A DNA stretch of 64,000 nt. Origin: Gemmatimonadales bacterium (lineage in GTDB: Bacteria; Krumholzibacteriota; Krumholzibacteriia; LZORAL124-64-63). Location of the stretch: positions 51,796 to 115,795 of the forward strand of contig JAHOYV010000032.1 of the NCBI GenBank assembly GCA_019038745.1, written 5' to 3'. The translations under genes and the position numbers were made by a program. The notes under the pieces are model-generated. The model was not told the origin of the DNA and ran no database searches. It saw only the letters and a program-made list of their open reading frames with translations. Of the stretch, positions 6,965 through 15,800 are shown piece by piece (position 1 is the stretch's first letter; each line of letters starts with the position of its first letter).

Positions 6965-9511
6965 TCAGGGGCCTTGAAGAAGGAGGCGTGAATTCCATCC
7001 TGTCTTGCTGCGGTCCAGAAGCCAAAGCTGCCAACTGGATCCTGCGTGGATTTCCAAAGTGTGGCGGGATGTCACGGCCGGTAGGCCGGGACCCATGTTT
7101 GATGATATGGGAATTCCCGGGTCAGGGGAAGATGATTGTTTCCGATCACGGCCGTAAATATCTTCCTCATGCCCTGCCCAGATGAAATTCCCGTCCAGTT
7201 CCATCCAGTCAATAGCTTCGGGGGGAAACCCGGTGTTCAGCCTGCTTGCAATGTCCAAGGGTTGGATTGTCAGGTCCAGGGCGCGGGTCTCGCCAAGGGC
7301 GGCAACCACTGAAAGAAATACTGCCCTGGCCTCAGCTCGTTGCCAGCCGCTTTTGCCCAGCCGCTCCTCGTCATCCGAATTATTGGGACCGGGTAGCTCC
7401 AACTCCAAGGCGGGGCAGGCCGTATGTCGCAGCAAGTAGGCCCAGGAGGGATGGGCCAGAAGGGAGTCTCCTTCGGTGGACAGCGGGCCCCAGGCCTGCA
7501 GAAAGTAGTTCGCCCAGGCCTCACCGGCTGTGCTGCCAGGGTGATGGGCGGCTGTAACCTGTCGGGGGGTGGAGGCACGGCCGATGGTCAGGAATAAATC
7601 GGCCTTTTCCCGCTCGGCCAGGCGGATCTTGTCAGGATTTGGAATTCTTGCTCCGTCACGGTGGGTCAAGTGAACCTCAGCTCCGGCTCCGGCCAGCAAT
7701 CGAGCGGCGTATCGGGCTACCGCCAAGTTGACATCCGTTCCGCGCAGTCCAAGGGGGCCAATGTCCCGACCGGTCCCAAAGTCGGCGCGATGGCCGAGAG
7801 GTTCATTGATGGCAGGATCCAAAATTACAACTTTGCCCATGACTTCGGGCAACAGAGGGACTGCCTGCCAAACCCGGGAGTGCCGAAGAACGGTTCCGAG
7901 GTCTTCCGCAAGGTGGGGGGCTGCCGTGACGAAGGGCAATAATCCACGGGCGGTTATCCATACCGGTTCTTCAACGTGAATGGGTACGACGGGATTTGTA
8001 GGGTTTACCAGACAAGACAGGGGAGGGAGAGATCCGGGCAGGACGCGGGCAACCCACGGGTGTTTCCTGAACCAGATTCCAAGATCCGGACCATCGGAGC
8101 CTCCTTCCATAAGGCGCCACTCATGAAGGGGTGGCAAAGTGTCGGCTTTGCAGGGTGCGGCCAGGGCGGCAAAAGCTCCGTCCGGAAGGAAACGGGCCTC
8201 TGTCAGTGAATTCGGCTCGGGGGAATCGTCGATCGTCAACCACTCCTCAACTCCGCCTCCTAGGCGGACCGGGCCGCCGGGCGAAAGTGTCAGATAACCA
8301 GGGGGGACGGGAAAGCCGGTTGTGGATTGCCAGTGGACCAGGAAAGGCCCTGAATCGATTTCATGTTCCGATACGAGGATTCGGAGGCGAATTTGATTCC
8401 CAACCGAAGGCATCAGGAGAGTGCGTCGAAGCGGAGCGCTTCGTCCAGCCAGGTTTTGGCCTTCCAGAATCAGTTCTACCGGTTGAGAAGGGGCCGGGCC
8501 TTGTGGCTGCCAAGTCACGGTGTGGCCATCGGCAGAGAGATGGAATCCCGTTTCAGCTCCATCACTGGTCAGGCGAAAGGATCCCGGATCAGGTCCGGGG
8601 CCGGGCTTGGTTTTCGAATCAGGGGTACTAATCCGGCCGGAGGGCAGAAAGGTCCACTGTACCAGAGGGGGTAAATCCGTGTCCTTAACCCAAAAAGTGT
8701 CGATCGAGGCACCGGACCAGATTGGGGTGCCGCCGGCAAAGTAGTCGAGCAGGCCCAGGAAGTAGGCTTGGGCCTCCAGTTCCTGGCTGGCCGCCAGGCT
8801 CAACCGGTCTTCCATCACCGGGTGGGAGATCATGGCTGGTTCACCCAATATCGCCGGGACGGTGGCGTTGCGTAGAACGTGGAAATTTCCCGGCAGAATC
8901 TTCGCGGGGTAAATCTCCAGGTTGCGAACCAGGTGACGATGTACGGCTCGGGCCAAATCCAGTGAGGCACCGGTGTCATTCAGGGGATAGTAGGTTTGGG
9001 TCTCATTGATGGTTTTATCCCTGGATGCGGTGCTGTTGTGGTGAATTGAAAGAAAGACATCGGGTTGCAGTGAATCGCTCATGGAAACCCTGAAGGCCAG
9101 ATCTGCTACCAGGGTAGAGTCGGTGCCGGCCAGAAAATCATAATCGGCGGTCCGAGTGAGGTACACTTCGGCTCCGGCCCATTCCAGGAGACCCCGCAGG
9201 TACAGGGCTACGCCAAGGTTAACTTCAGCTTCGGACAGCCCTCTTGGGCCCAGGGCGCCACGGAAGAACCCTCCGTGTCCGGGGTCAAGGACCAGGCGCC
9301 GGCCGACCAGGGGTCCGAAATCCCGAGGTCCGAACTCCTCGCAAAGCTGCTGATAGCCGGGAATTTCCTGCGGTGGTGGAGGTGTCGGGATGGTGGCGCA
9401 TCCGGTGAAAAGGCCAAGGATCAAGCCAGGGATGATCGCCAGGACCGGGAATAAAAGGAAACGGGGTAGCTTGTTGGCGATAATGGGGGCAAAAGAGGGG
9501 CCGATTAGCAA
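6965..9511 (-). CDS. N-acetylmuramoyl-L-alanine amidase lipoprotein with a second, degenerate amidase domain
   Basis: About 848 aa. The first Amidase_3 domain (about residues 68-262) has the zinc and catalytic residues: DPGHGG (His79), the LSEAEVNL Glu94, SIHHN (His157) and the ILGEPAM Glu224. The middle region (about 270-550) is proline- and glycine-rich, probably beta. The second Amidase_3-like domain (about 558-740) keeps the scaffold (VVILDP, GLRGTDVNLAVARYAARLL) but lacks the metal ligands. Start choice: a TTG at 9511 with a GGAGGA SD gives a short lipoprotein signal ending LFTGC (Cys38); upstream GTG 9610 or ATG 9580 would put over 50 residues before the hydrophobic core. The enzyme likely cleaves septal or peripheral peptidoglycan in the periplasm. 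Confidence 0.85.
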   Translation of the reverse strand: MLIGPSFAPIIANKLPRFLLFPVLAIIPGLILGLFTGCATIPTPPPPQEIPGYQQLCEEFGPRDFGPLVGRRLVLDPGHGGFFRGALGPRGLSEAEVNLGVALYLRGLLEWAGAEVYLTRTADYDFLAGTDSTLVADLAFRVSMSDSLQPDVFLSIHHNSTASRDKTINETQTYYPLNDTGASLDLARAVHRHLVRNLEIYPAKILPGNFHVLRNATVPAILGEPAMISHPVMEDRLSLAASQELEAQAYFLGLLDYFAGGTPIWSGASIDTFWVKDTDLPPLVQWTFLPSGRISTPDSKTKPGPGPDPGSFRLTSDGAETGFHLSADGHTVTWQPQGPAPSQPVELILEGQNLAGRSAPLRRTLLMPSVGNQIRLRILVSEHEIDSGPFLVHWQSTTGFPVPPGYLTLSPGGPVRLGGGVEEWLTIDDSPEPNSLTEARFLPDGAFAALAAPCKADTLPPLHEWRLMEGGSDGPDLGIWFRKHPWVARVLPGSLPPLSCLVNPTNPVVPIHVEEPVWITARGLLPFVTAAPHLAEDLGTVLRHSRVWQAVPLLPEVMGKVVILDPAINEPLGHRADFGTGRDIGPLGLRGTDVNLAVARYAARLLAGAGAEVHLTHRDGARIPNPDKIRLAEREKADLFLTIGRASTPRQVTAAHHPGSTAGEAWANYFLQAWGPLSTEGDSLLAHPSWAYLLRHTACPALELELPGPNNSDDEERLGKSGWQRAEARAVFLSVVAALGETRALDLTIQPLDIASRLNTGFPPEAIDWMELDGNFIWAGHEEDIYGRDRKQSSSPDPGIPISSNMGPGLPAVTSRHTLEIHAGSSWQLWLLDRSKTGWNSRLLLQGP

Positions 9512-9695
9512 TGGATCCTCCGAGGGGGTATGGTTTTGGTCCGCGCTGAGGGTCAGCCAAGTCTGTCCCGATTGCGACATGATACAGCAAATCTTCCCCC
9601 TGGAAAGCACAGGTTTCTACCGGACTTGCTATCTGGACAGGCGGGCGTCTTTCTGGTACTTTTCAAGCCTCGTGATATTGTCCGTACGGGTGCGT

Positions 9696-9728
9696 GTGAG
9701 TTCGCCTTTTCGCGCGTCTATAAATAAT
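9696..9728 (+). promoter_or_regulatory. Candidate promoter for selA
   Basis: A good -10 element TATAAA at 9719-9724 lies about 34 bases before the selA ATG. A weak -35 (GTGAGT, 9696-9701) is at 17-base spacing. It lies in the intergenic region between the divergent amidase and selA genes. The -10 is convincing by eye, the -35 is not. Confidence 0.35.
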
Positions 9729-9757
9729 GCTGATCTTTGCAGAGGAAATTTCGACAG

Positions 9758-11197
9758 ATGTCTCAAGTTTCGGATCGCTTGGCCCAGATTCCCTCTATCA
9801 ACGCCATTTTGGAGGATAGGAGGATCGAACCCCTTTTGGCTGGACATTCTCGTGACTGGATGACCCGTTTGTCACGGCGCATGGTGGAGGGGATGCGTAA
9901 GGAGCTGTTGACGGCCAATGGTCCCGTTCTGGAGCGCAACCAATTGATGAGCGCTCTGGTGAAAAGGCTTGTGGACAAAAGAAATGCGCTGCTGGAAAAA
10001 TCTTGGACCAGGGTTTTGAATGGCACAGGAGTGGTGGTTCATACCAACCTCGGGCGCTCCTGCTTTCCCGTTGCTGCGGCTGATGCCGCCCATGCGGTGG
10101 CCTGTTTCAATTCCGATCTGGAATTCGATCTTGCCGAGGGAAGCCGCGGTCATCGAGGACGCGAGGTGGAGGAGAAAATTTCCCTGTTGACCGGGGCGGC
10201 GGACGCGCTGGTGGTCAACAACAATGCGGCTGCGGTTTGGTTGGCGGTCCGGTTTCTCTGTCCCGGGGGTCGAGTTGTTCTGTCCCGGGGGGAGGTAGTG
10301 GCCATCGGTGGTTCTTTCCGGATCCACGAAATTCTGGCCGAAACAGGCTGTACCCTGGTCGAGGTCGGGACAACAAACCGGACCAGTCTTGAAGACTATC
10401 GCGCCGCTCTGGGACCCGAAACCATGGTTCTCAAGGTGCACCGAAGCAATTTTTCAGTGCAGGGATTTACCGAGGATGTCGAACTGGCCGACCTGGCCCG
10501 GCTTTGCCGGGAGACGGAGTGCCCCCTGGCGTACGATGCAGGCAGTGGTGCAATTTTTCCTTACCAGGAGTTGGGCTTGCCCAGTGGAGAGCGATTGCTG
10601 GCCGAAGATCTGTCTGCGGGGCCGGATCTGATCACTTGCAGCGGCGACAAACTGCTGGGAGGATGCCAGGCAGGCGTTATTCTTGGATCAGAGAAACTTG
10701 TCATGGGTTTGCGCAAGCATCCGATGAGACGGGCTTTCCGGGTGGATAAGACGACTTTGGCGGCCTTGGATGCGATAATGAGCCTGTATCTGGCAGCCGA
10801 GGACCGGCCGGCCATTCCCACCCTCGATCAGCTCGCCCAGGACTTGGACATGCTGTCTGATCGGGCCGAGCGGCTGTTGGCTGTTTTGATCAACTCGGCT
10901 CCCTCCAATTGGCTGGGTAGCGTGGTTCCGGGACACTCAAGCGTAGGCGGTGGGACATTTTCCACAGCAAGCATCGAGTCCCGCCTGGTGCTGTGGAACG
11001 GTCCCAAAGTGGAGTTGGAAGCTTGTCACCAGTCCTTGCGACTAGGTGATCCGGCACTCGTAGGGCGTATGAACCAGGAGGGCCTGGCTGTTGACGTCCG
11101 GACCATCTGCGAAGAAGAATTGCCGTTGGTTGAAGAGGCCTTTCGCAGGGCCTGGGATTCAATGGCAGGGACCGAAAAAACAGGGAAGGCTAAATAA
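9758..11197 (+). CDS. selA: L-seryl-tRNA(Sec) selenium transferase
   Basis: 479 aa PLP enzyme that converts Ser-tRNA(Sec) to Sec-tRNA(Sec) using selenophosphate. SelA features are clear: the N-terminal helical domain (IPSINAILED), the NGTGVVVHTNLGRS segment, VVNNNAAAVWL, the HRSNFSVQGF block, and the PLP lysine in SGDKLLGG (Lys298). One unusual point: the residue after GG is Cys (GGCQAG), where SelA normally has Pro. ATG 9758 is preferred over TTG 9737 because AGAGGAAA lies 10 bases before it. selB and selD are not adjacent. The stop overlaps the next start (TAATG). Confidence 0.95.
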   Translation: MSQVSDRLAQIPSINAILEDRRIEPLLAGHSRDWMTRLSRRMVEGMRKELLTANGPVLERNQLMSALVKRLVDKRNALLEKSWTRVLNGTGVVVHTNLGRSCFPVAAADAAHAVACFNSDLEFDLAEGSRGHRGREVEEKISLLTGAADALVVNNNAAAVWLAVRFLCPGGRVVLSRGEVVAIGGSFRIHEILAETGCTLVEVGTTNRTSLEDYRAALGPETMVLKVHRSNFSVQGFTEDVELADLARLCRETECPLAYDAGSGAIFPYQELGLPSGERLLAEDLSAGPDLITCSGDKLLGGCQAGVILGSEKLVMGLRKHPMRRAFRVDKTTLAALDAIMSLYLAAEDRPAIPTLDQLAQDLDMLSDRAERLLAVLINSAPSNWLGSVVPGHSSVGGGTFSTASIESRLVLWNGPKVELEACHQSLRLGDPALVGRMNQEGLAVDVRTICEEELPLVEEAFRRAWDSMAGTEKTGKAK

Positions 11198-12765
11198 TGA
11201 GTAAGAGCCAGGACCGATTCGGCGACTTGCCCCTGTATCTCTCCACCTGGGATCCTACCCGGCTGGACTTTGCTCCCGGCAGGGATTTCCAGACCGAGAT
11301 CGAGGAATTGGTCCTGCAAGGTGAATTGGAGAGCACTCTGGACGAGGCCATGACCGGGAAGTCTTCTCCCCGCATTTGGATGTTGCTTCACGAGCCGGGA
11401 CAGGGTCGGTTCAGCGCGGTGGCCGCCTTGTATTTTGCCAGGGAGTTGGCCTCCCGGGGTCAGGGAGTCATGGTCCTTGACTGCGATGACGAGGATTCCA
11501 CCTTGACCCGGTGGGCGGGCAGGATGGATTGCGAAGGCTGGGCCGACATGGTCCGCTACGGGGCCTCCGCCCTGACCTGTGGAATCCCACTTCCTTTCAC
11601 CGGTCGCCAAGGCTACCTTCTGGGCCCCGGATCCTATACTCCCGTGGATGCCCAGCCCGAAGAAGTCGAGCAGATCCTGGCCCGATTGCGGCACCAGGCA
11701 GACGACCTCCTGCTGGTTTGTCCGGTGGGGGATACAGGGCGGTTGTGGTCCAGGGCGGCCGAGATCCGGATACTCTGTTGGGATAGGGCTGCTACTGCTT
11801 CCGATCGAATTGAAGGAGTAGTTGCTGATTTCGCCAAAGGCTCGGCTCCTTTGACCGGGTTGATCAGTTTCGGATCGGTTCCGGAGAAGGACGCTGGAAA
11901 ATCCGAGGTCCTTCCTGGCGACAAGGAATTGCCTGTAGACAAGCCGGTTGATAAGCCGGAAGAGAAACAGGAAGAGAAACAGGAAGACCCGCAGCCCCAA
12001 ATTTTGACTTCCTTTGCCTCTGAGGATGGTGATCTGCTGGATGGAGCGCCGGGGGCGAACAAGGTTTTTGTAGACCTGTTCGGGAAAGCTTCAGCCCCGG
12101 GTCCAAATGCCCGCAAACGGGGTACGTCCCTGGTGTTCTGGTGGGTGGCTTTGGGAGCTGTAGGTCTTATTGTCCTGTCAGCGTGGTATTACATGGAGTT
12201 TGTAAGAGTTTCTCAGACTGATTCAACGGGGGGCGGAGATCAGCCGGTTGCCGAAATCACCTTGGGAGCAGACTCCGAACCGCCAACTGTGATCGTACCG
12301 GATACCGTGAGTGTGCAGGTTTCTTCGACCGCTCCAGATACCGGGTCGGTAGTGGGCCGGGGATCGATTTCTGAAGGGTTGGATTCGGTAGAAGAGGATC
12401 AGGAAATATTATCCACCGGTGATTCGGATTCCCTGCAGACTTTTGTCCGGGAAGAATCCGGGGAGGAATCCGAAGTCCAGGCAGCGCAGGAATTTGATAT
12501 GGATCCCTATCTGATTCCGGTCGGCACGGATGGATGGGCGATTCATCTTTACTCCTTTCCGGACGAGGAAAGCGCCGAGGATCAGTTGCAGATTCTGCTC
12601 CGGAAGGGGTTCATGACCGAAGCCCGTTCCGTGCAGATAAAAGGCAAGGGGCGGTGGCATCGGATTTATCTGGGCAGTTTCCCGGATCGAGCCACGGCCC
12701 AGCAGGCGTTGGACCCCCTGTTGGAGAAGTTGGGGGCTGACTGGGGCCGTCCGACTGAATTCTGA
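11197..12765 (+). CDS. Degenerate ParA/BY-kinase-like domain fused via a membrane segment to a SPOR domain
   Basis: 522 aa. The N-terminal about 220 residues look like a P-loop ATPase of the ParA or polysaccharide tyrosine-kinase type: a loop near residues 65-72 (HEPGQGRF), then VMVLDCDDEDSTLTRW, then DDLLLVCP. The loop lacks the Walker Lys, so ATP binding is doubtful. A charged linker with DKP/EEKQ repeats (12-base tandem repeats) follows. One membrane segment is at about 309-332. An acidic Ser/Thr linker leads to a C-terminal SPOR domain (about 445-522: WAIHLYSFPDEESAEDQL, then WHRIYLGSFPDRATAQ). SPOR domains bind denuded septal glycan made by amidases, so a division-site role is likely. 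It overlaps selA by one base. Confidence 0.75.
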   Translation: MSKSQDRFGDLPLYLSTWDPTRLDFAPGRDFQTEIEELVLQGELESTLDEAMTGKSSPRIWMLLHEPGQGRFSAVAALYFARELASRGQGVMVLDCDDEDSTLTRWAGRMDCEGWADMVRYGASALTCGIPLPFTGRQGYLLGPGSYTPVDAQPEEVEQILARLRHQADDLLLVCPVGDTGRLWSRAAEIRILCWDRAATASDRIEGVVADFAKGSAPLTGLISFGSVPEKDAGKSEVLPGDKELPVDKPVDKPEEKQEEKQEDPQPQILTSFASEDGDLLDGAPGANKVFVDLFGKASAPGPNARKRGTSLVFWWVALGAVGLIVLSAWYYMEFVRVSQTDSTGGGDQPVAEITLGADSEPPTVIVPDTVSVQVSSTAPDTGSVVGRGSISEGLDSVEEDQEILSTGDSDSLQTFVREESGEESEVQAAQEFDMDPYLIPVGTDGWAIHLYSFPDEESAEDQLQILLRKGFMTEARSVQIKGKGRWHRIYLGSFPDRATAQQALDPLLEKLGADWGRPTEF

Positions 12766-12776
12766 TGTCTGTTTTT

Positions 12777-12802
12777 CCCGGCTGTTTTTCCGGGCATTTT
12801 TC
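12777..12802 (+). terminator. Intrinsic terminator-like hairpin after the SPOR gene
   Basis: CCCGG (12777-12781) and CCGGG (12790-12794) form a short stem around a T-rich loop, followed by CATTTTT. The stem is only 5 bp, so termination may be weak. Position, 12 bases after the stop and before smc, fits. Confidence 0.45.
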
Positions 12803-12814
12803 AGGCCGTGTTTT

Positions 12815-12837
12815 GACGACAACGTTCAGACGACAAC
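12815..12837 (+). repeat. Direct repeat GACGACAAC upstream of smc
   Basis: Two perfect copies of GACGACAAC at 12815-12823 and 12829-12837 are separated by GTTCA, a 14-base period. They lie 20 bases before the smc GTG. They could be a regulator site or chance; no known motif is recognised. Confidence 0.5.
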
Positions 12838-12856
12838 ATCGTGAAAGGCTTGCTCC

Positions 12857-15800
12857 GTGAAGTTGAACAGCATCGAGATCCAAGGCTTCAAATCCTTCGT
12901 GGACCGGACCCGACTGGAGTTCGACCAGGGTATAACAGCCATCCTCGGTCCCAACGGCTGCGGTAAATCAAACGTCGTGGACGCGATCCGCTGGGTACTG
13001 GGCGAGCAATCGGCCAAGACCTTGCGGGGCGGCAAGATGGACGACGTCATCTTCAAGGGCACGACCAAGCGCCGCCCGGTGGGTATGGCCGAGGTCACGC
13101 TTACCTTCAGCAACGACGACCACTTCCTGCCCATCGATTTCGATGAAGTGGCCATCAAGCGCAAGGTCACCCGCGACGGGGGCAGCGACTACTTTCTGAA
13201 CGGCTCTCCCTGTCGTCTGAAGGATCTTCGCGATCTCTTCTACGACAGCGGAGTGAACAACACCTCCTACTCGATCATCGAGGAATCGATGATCAAGCAG
13301 ATTCTCAACGAGAACAACACCGAGCTGCGTACTCTCCTGGAAGAGGGTTCGGGCATCACCAAGTACAAGGCCCGGCGCAAGGAGACCCAACGCAAGCTGG
13401 ATCGTACCCAGAACGATTTGATCCGCCTGTACGATATCATCGAGGAGATCGGGCGGGAGGTCCGCTCGCTGCAACGTCAGGTGGGCAAGGCCCGACGGCA
13501 TCAGAATCTCTTCAAGGAGATCCGTACGCTGGACTTGTTGTTGGCCGGTCGTCAGCATACCGAGATGGCGAACCAGGAAAAGGCTGCCAATGAACGGTTG
13601 GAGGAATTCCGGACCCAGGCCGAAGTGGGTGTGGGCGAACTGGCGGAGCTGCAGGCGAAAATCGAGGCCGGCAGGCCGCAGATGGATGAGCGGGAAGCCG
13701 AGCGTCGGCAACTCGAGGAGGCTTTGGTAGCTTTCGAGGAGGAGTTGCAGGAGATCGAGCGCCAAGTGTTGGTCCTGCAACATCGCATCGAAGAACACCA
13801 GCGCCGAAACGAAAACAATCGGGGAACCATCCAGGAAACCGAGGATCGTCAGAAGGAGATCGAAGGCCAGATCCAACGCATGGAGGGCCATCTGCTTACC
13901 ATCGAGGAGGAACTGGCTTCCTCCGGAATAATGCTTGAAGAACGGCTGGAGTCCCTGCAGATCCTGGAGGCCCGCCTGGGCAGCGATCGATCCTCCCTGG
14001 ACGATGCGACCCGCCACAACCTGGAATTCATTGAGAACGACGCCTCGCAGCGGAGCAAAATGCGCGAGGTCCAGGTCAAGCAGGAGAACCGCCGGGAGCG
14101 AATGACGATTTTGGCGGAGGATCGGGGCCTGATCCTTGAAAAAGGGGAGGCAGCCGGGCGGGAGCTGACCGGGCTGCAGGAGCGCCGAAGGGAGCGGACC
14201 GAACATCGGAACGCCCTGCTCCAGGAACTGGCCGGGATCGAGAAGACGGAGACCGAGTTGGAAGTGGAGTCCGTAGGTCTTCAAGAGAACGTCTCGGCCT
14301 TGCGTGCGAAGCTGGAAGCGGCCCGCTCAACCTGCGATCTGCTGCAGAAACTGCACAATGACTACGAGGGCTATGGCCAAGGCGCGCGTGAGATCCTTAA
14401 GCGACACGGTTCCCAGGAGCGGATACAGGGTGGTCTTGCCGATCTGCTGCACGTGCCGCAAGAGGACACCCTGGCGCTGGAAACCCTGCTCCTGGACACG
14501 CTGGATGCGGTCGTTGTAGACGGCATCGATTCGGCTTTGGATCTGGTGGGTGAACTGCGTCATCAGGAGATCGGTCAGGCCCGTTTTCTCTGCGGCTCTG
14601 GTTTTGATGTCGATGAGGTCTCCGTGGTAGAGATCCCGACCCGGGGCCGGCTGGCTCGGGACGTGGTCAGTGGTCCCGGCCTTGAGATTCCCGCCCTTCG
14701 GAACCTGCTGTCCAGGTCGGTGATCTTTGCAGAGGATGATGAGGCCGTTGCGGCCGCCAAGGCCTACACCGGACCGGGGATCCTGATCTGCCTCAGCCTC
14801 TCTGGATTACTGGTCAGCAGTGACGGAAGCATAAGCGGAGGCCGTGCCAGGCAGGAGGCGGCCAGCACCGATTTGCTGGGCCGCAAGGAGAAGCTCGACA
14901 AACTGGGAACGGAAATCAGCCGGACTGAAGATAAATTGACGGCAGGCCAGGAGCAACTGGCCACCCTTCGATCCCGTCGGGAAGAGCTGCGCGAGTCCCT
15001 GATCGGCGGCCGGAGTCGCCTCAACGGAATGGACAAGGAGCTCGCCGACCTGATGGTCGAATCGGCCCAGCTTGAGGATCGTCGTGATTCGGCAGGCGTT
15101 CGCGCCCGGGAAATGGAAACCGAACGGGTTCGCCTCCACGAGGAGTTGGAGGGCTTGTCCGGGGAAGAGGAGCAGATGACCGACCTGCTCAGCGAGAGCG
15201 GTCGCCAGCGCCAGGACAGCACGACTCGCCGCGAAGATTTGCGGCAACGCGTTATCGAGGCAGAAATGACCAGGGACGAAGCCAGGGCTCAAGCCGAGGA
15301 GTTTCGTCTAACCCACCAACGCCGGGAAAGCCAGAAGCGGGAGACCGAGACGGCGCTTACGCATTTGAAGGAGAACGTGGCTGAGCTGTTCACTCGACGC
15401 GAGCGCCTGTCCCAGGAGATCGAGGTGGGTCAGGAGTCGATGGCCGCCTTGAGTGAGGAATTGGTCGCCAAGCGCGAGCTGCTGGGCAAAAGCATGGAGG
15501 AACGGGAAGTCCGTCGCCAGGTTGTTCGGGCTGCGGCCGAGGGCATTCAACTGCTGCACGATGAGACGGACCAGTGGCATCAGCGCGTGCAGGCCATCGA
15601 AAAGCAGCGGGGCGGATTCCGCGAGCAGGCGCACGAGGCGGAGACTACGTTGGCTACCCTGGAGATCCGGGTAAACAACCTGGAGGAGCGAATCGAGGAA
15701 CAGCACAAGGGTAGCTTCCTGGATCTGATCGCCACGGTTGACAAGGAGGACCTCCCGAAGGAACTGGAGATGGACGGGGACGTTTTCCAGATCTCCCAGG

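Noticed and set aside
11935..11995. Short tandem repeats in the SPOR gene
   Set aside because: In-frame 12-base units encode the EEKQ linker; explained as low-complexity coding sequence.
12968..14284. Long open frame on the minus strand inside smc
   Set aside because: It mirrors the codon pattern of smc; smc has full domain support and the minus-strand protein has no recognisable motif.
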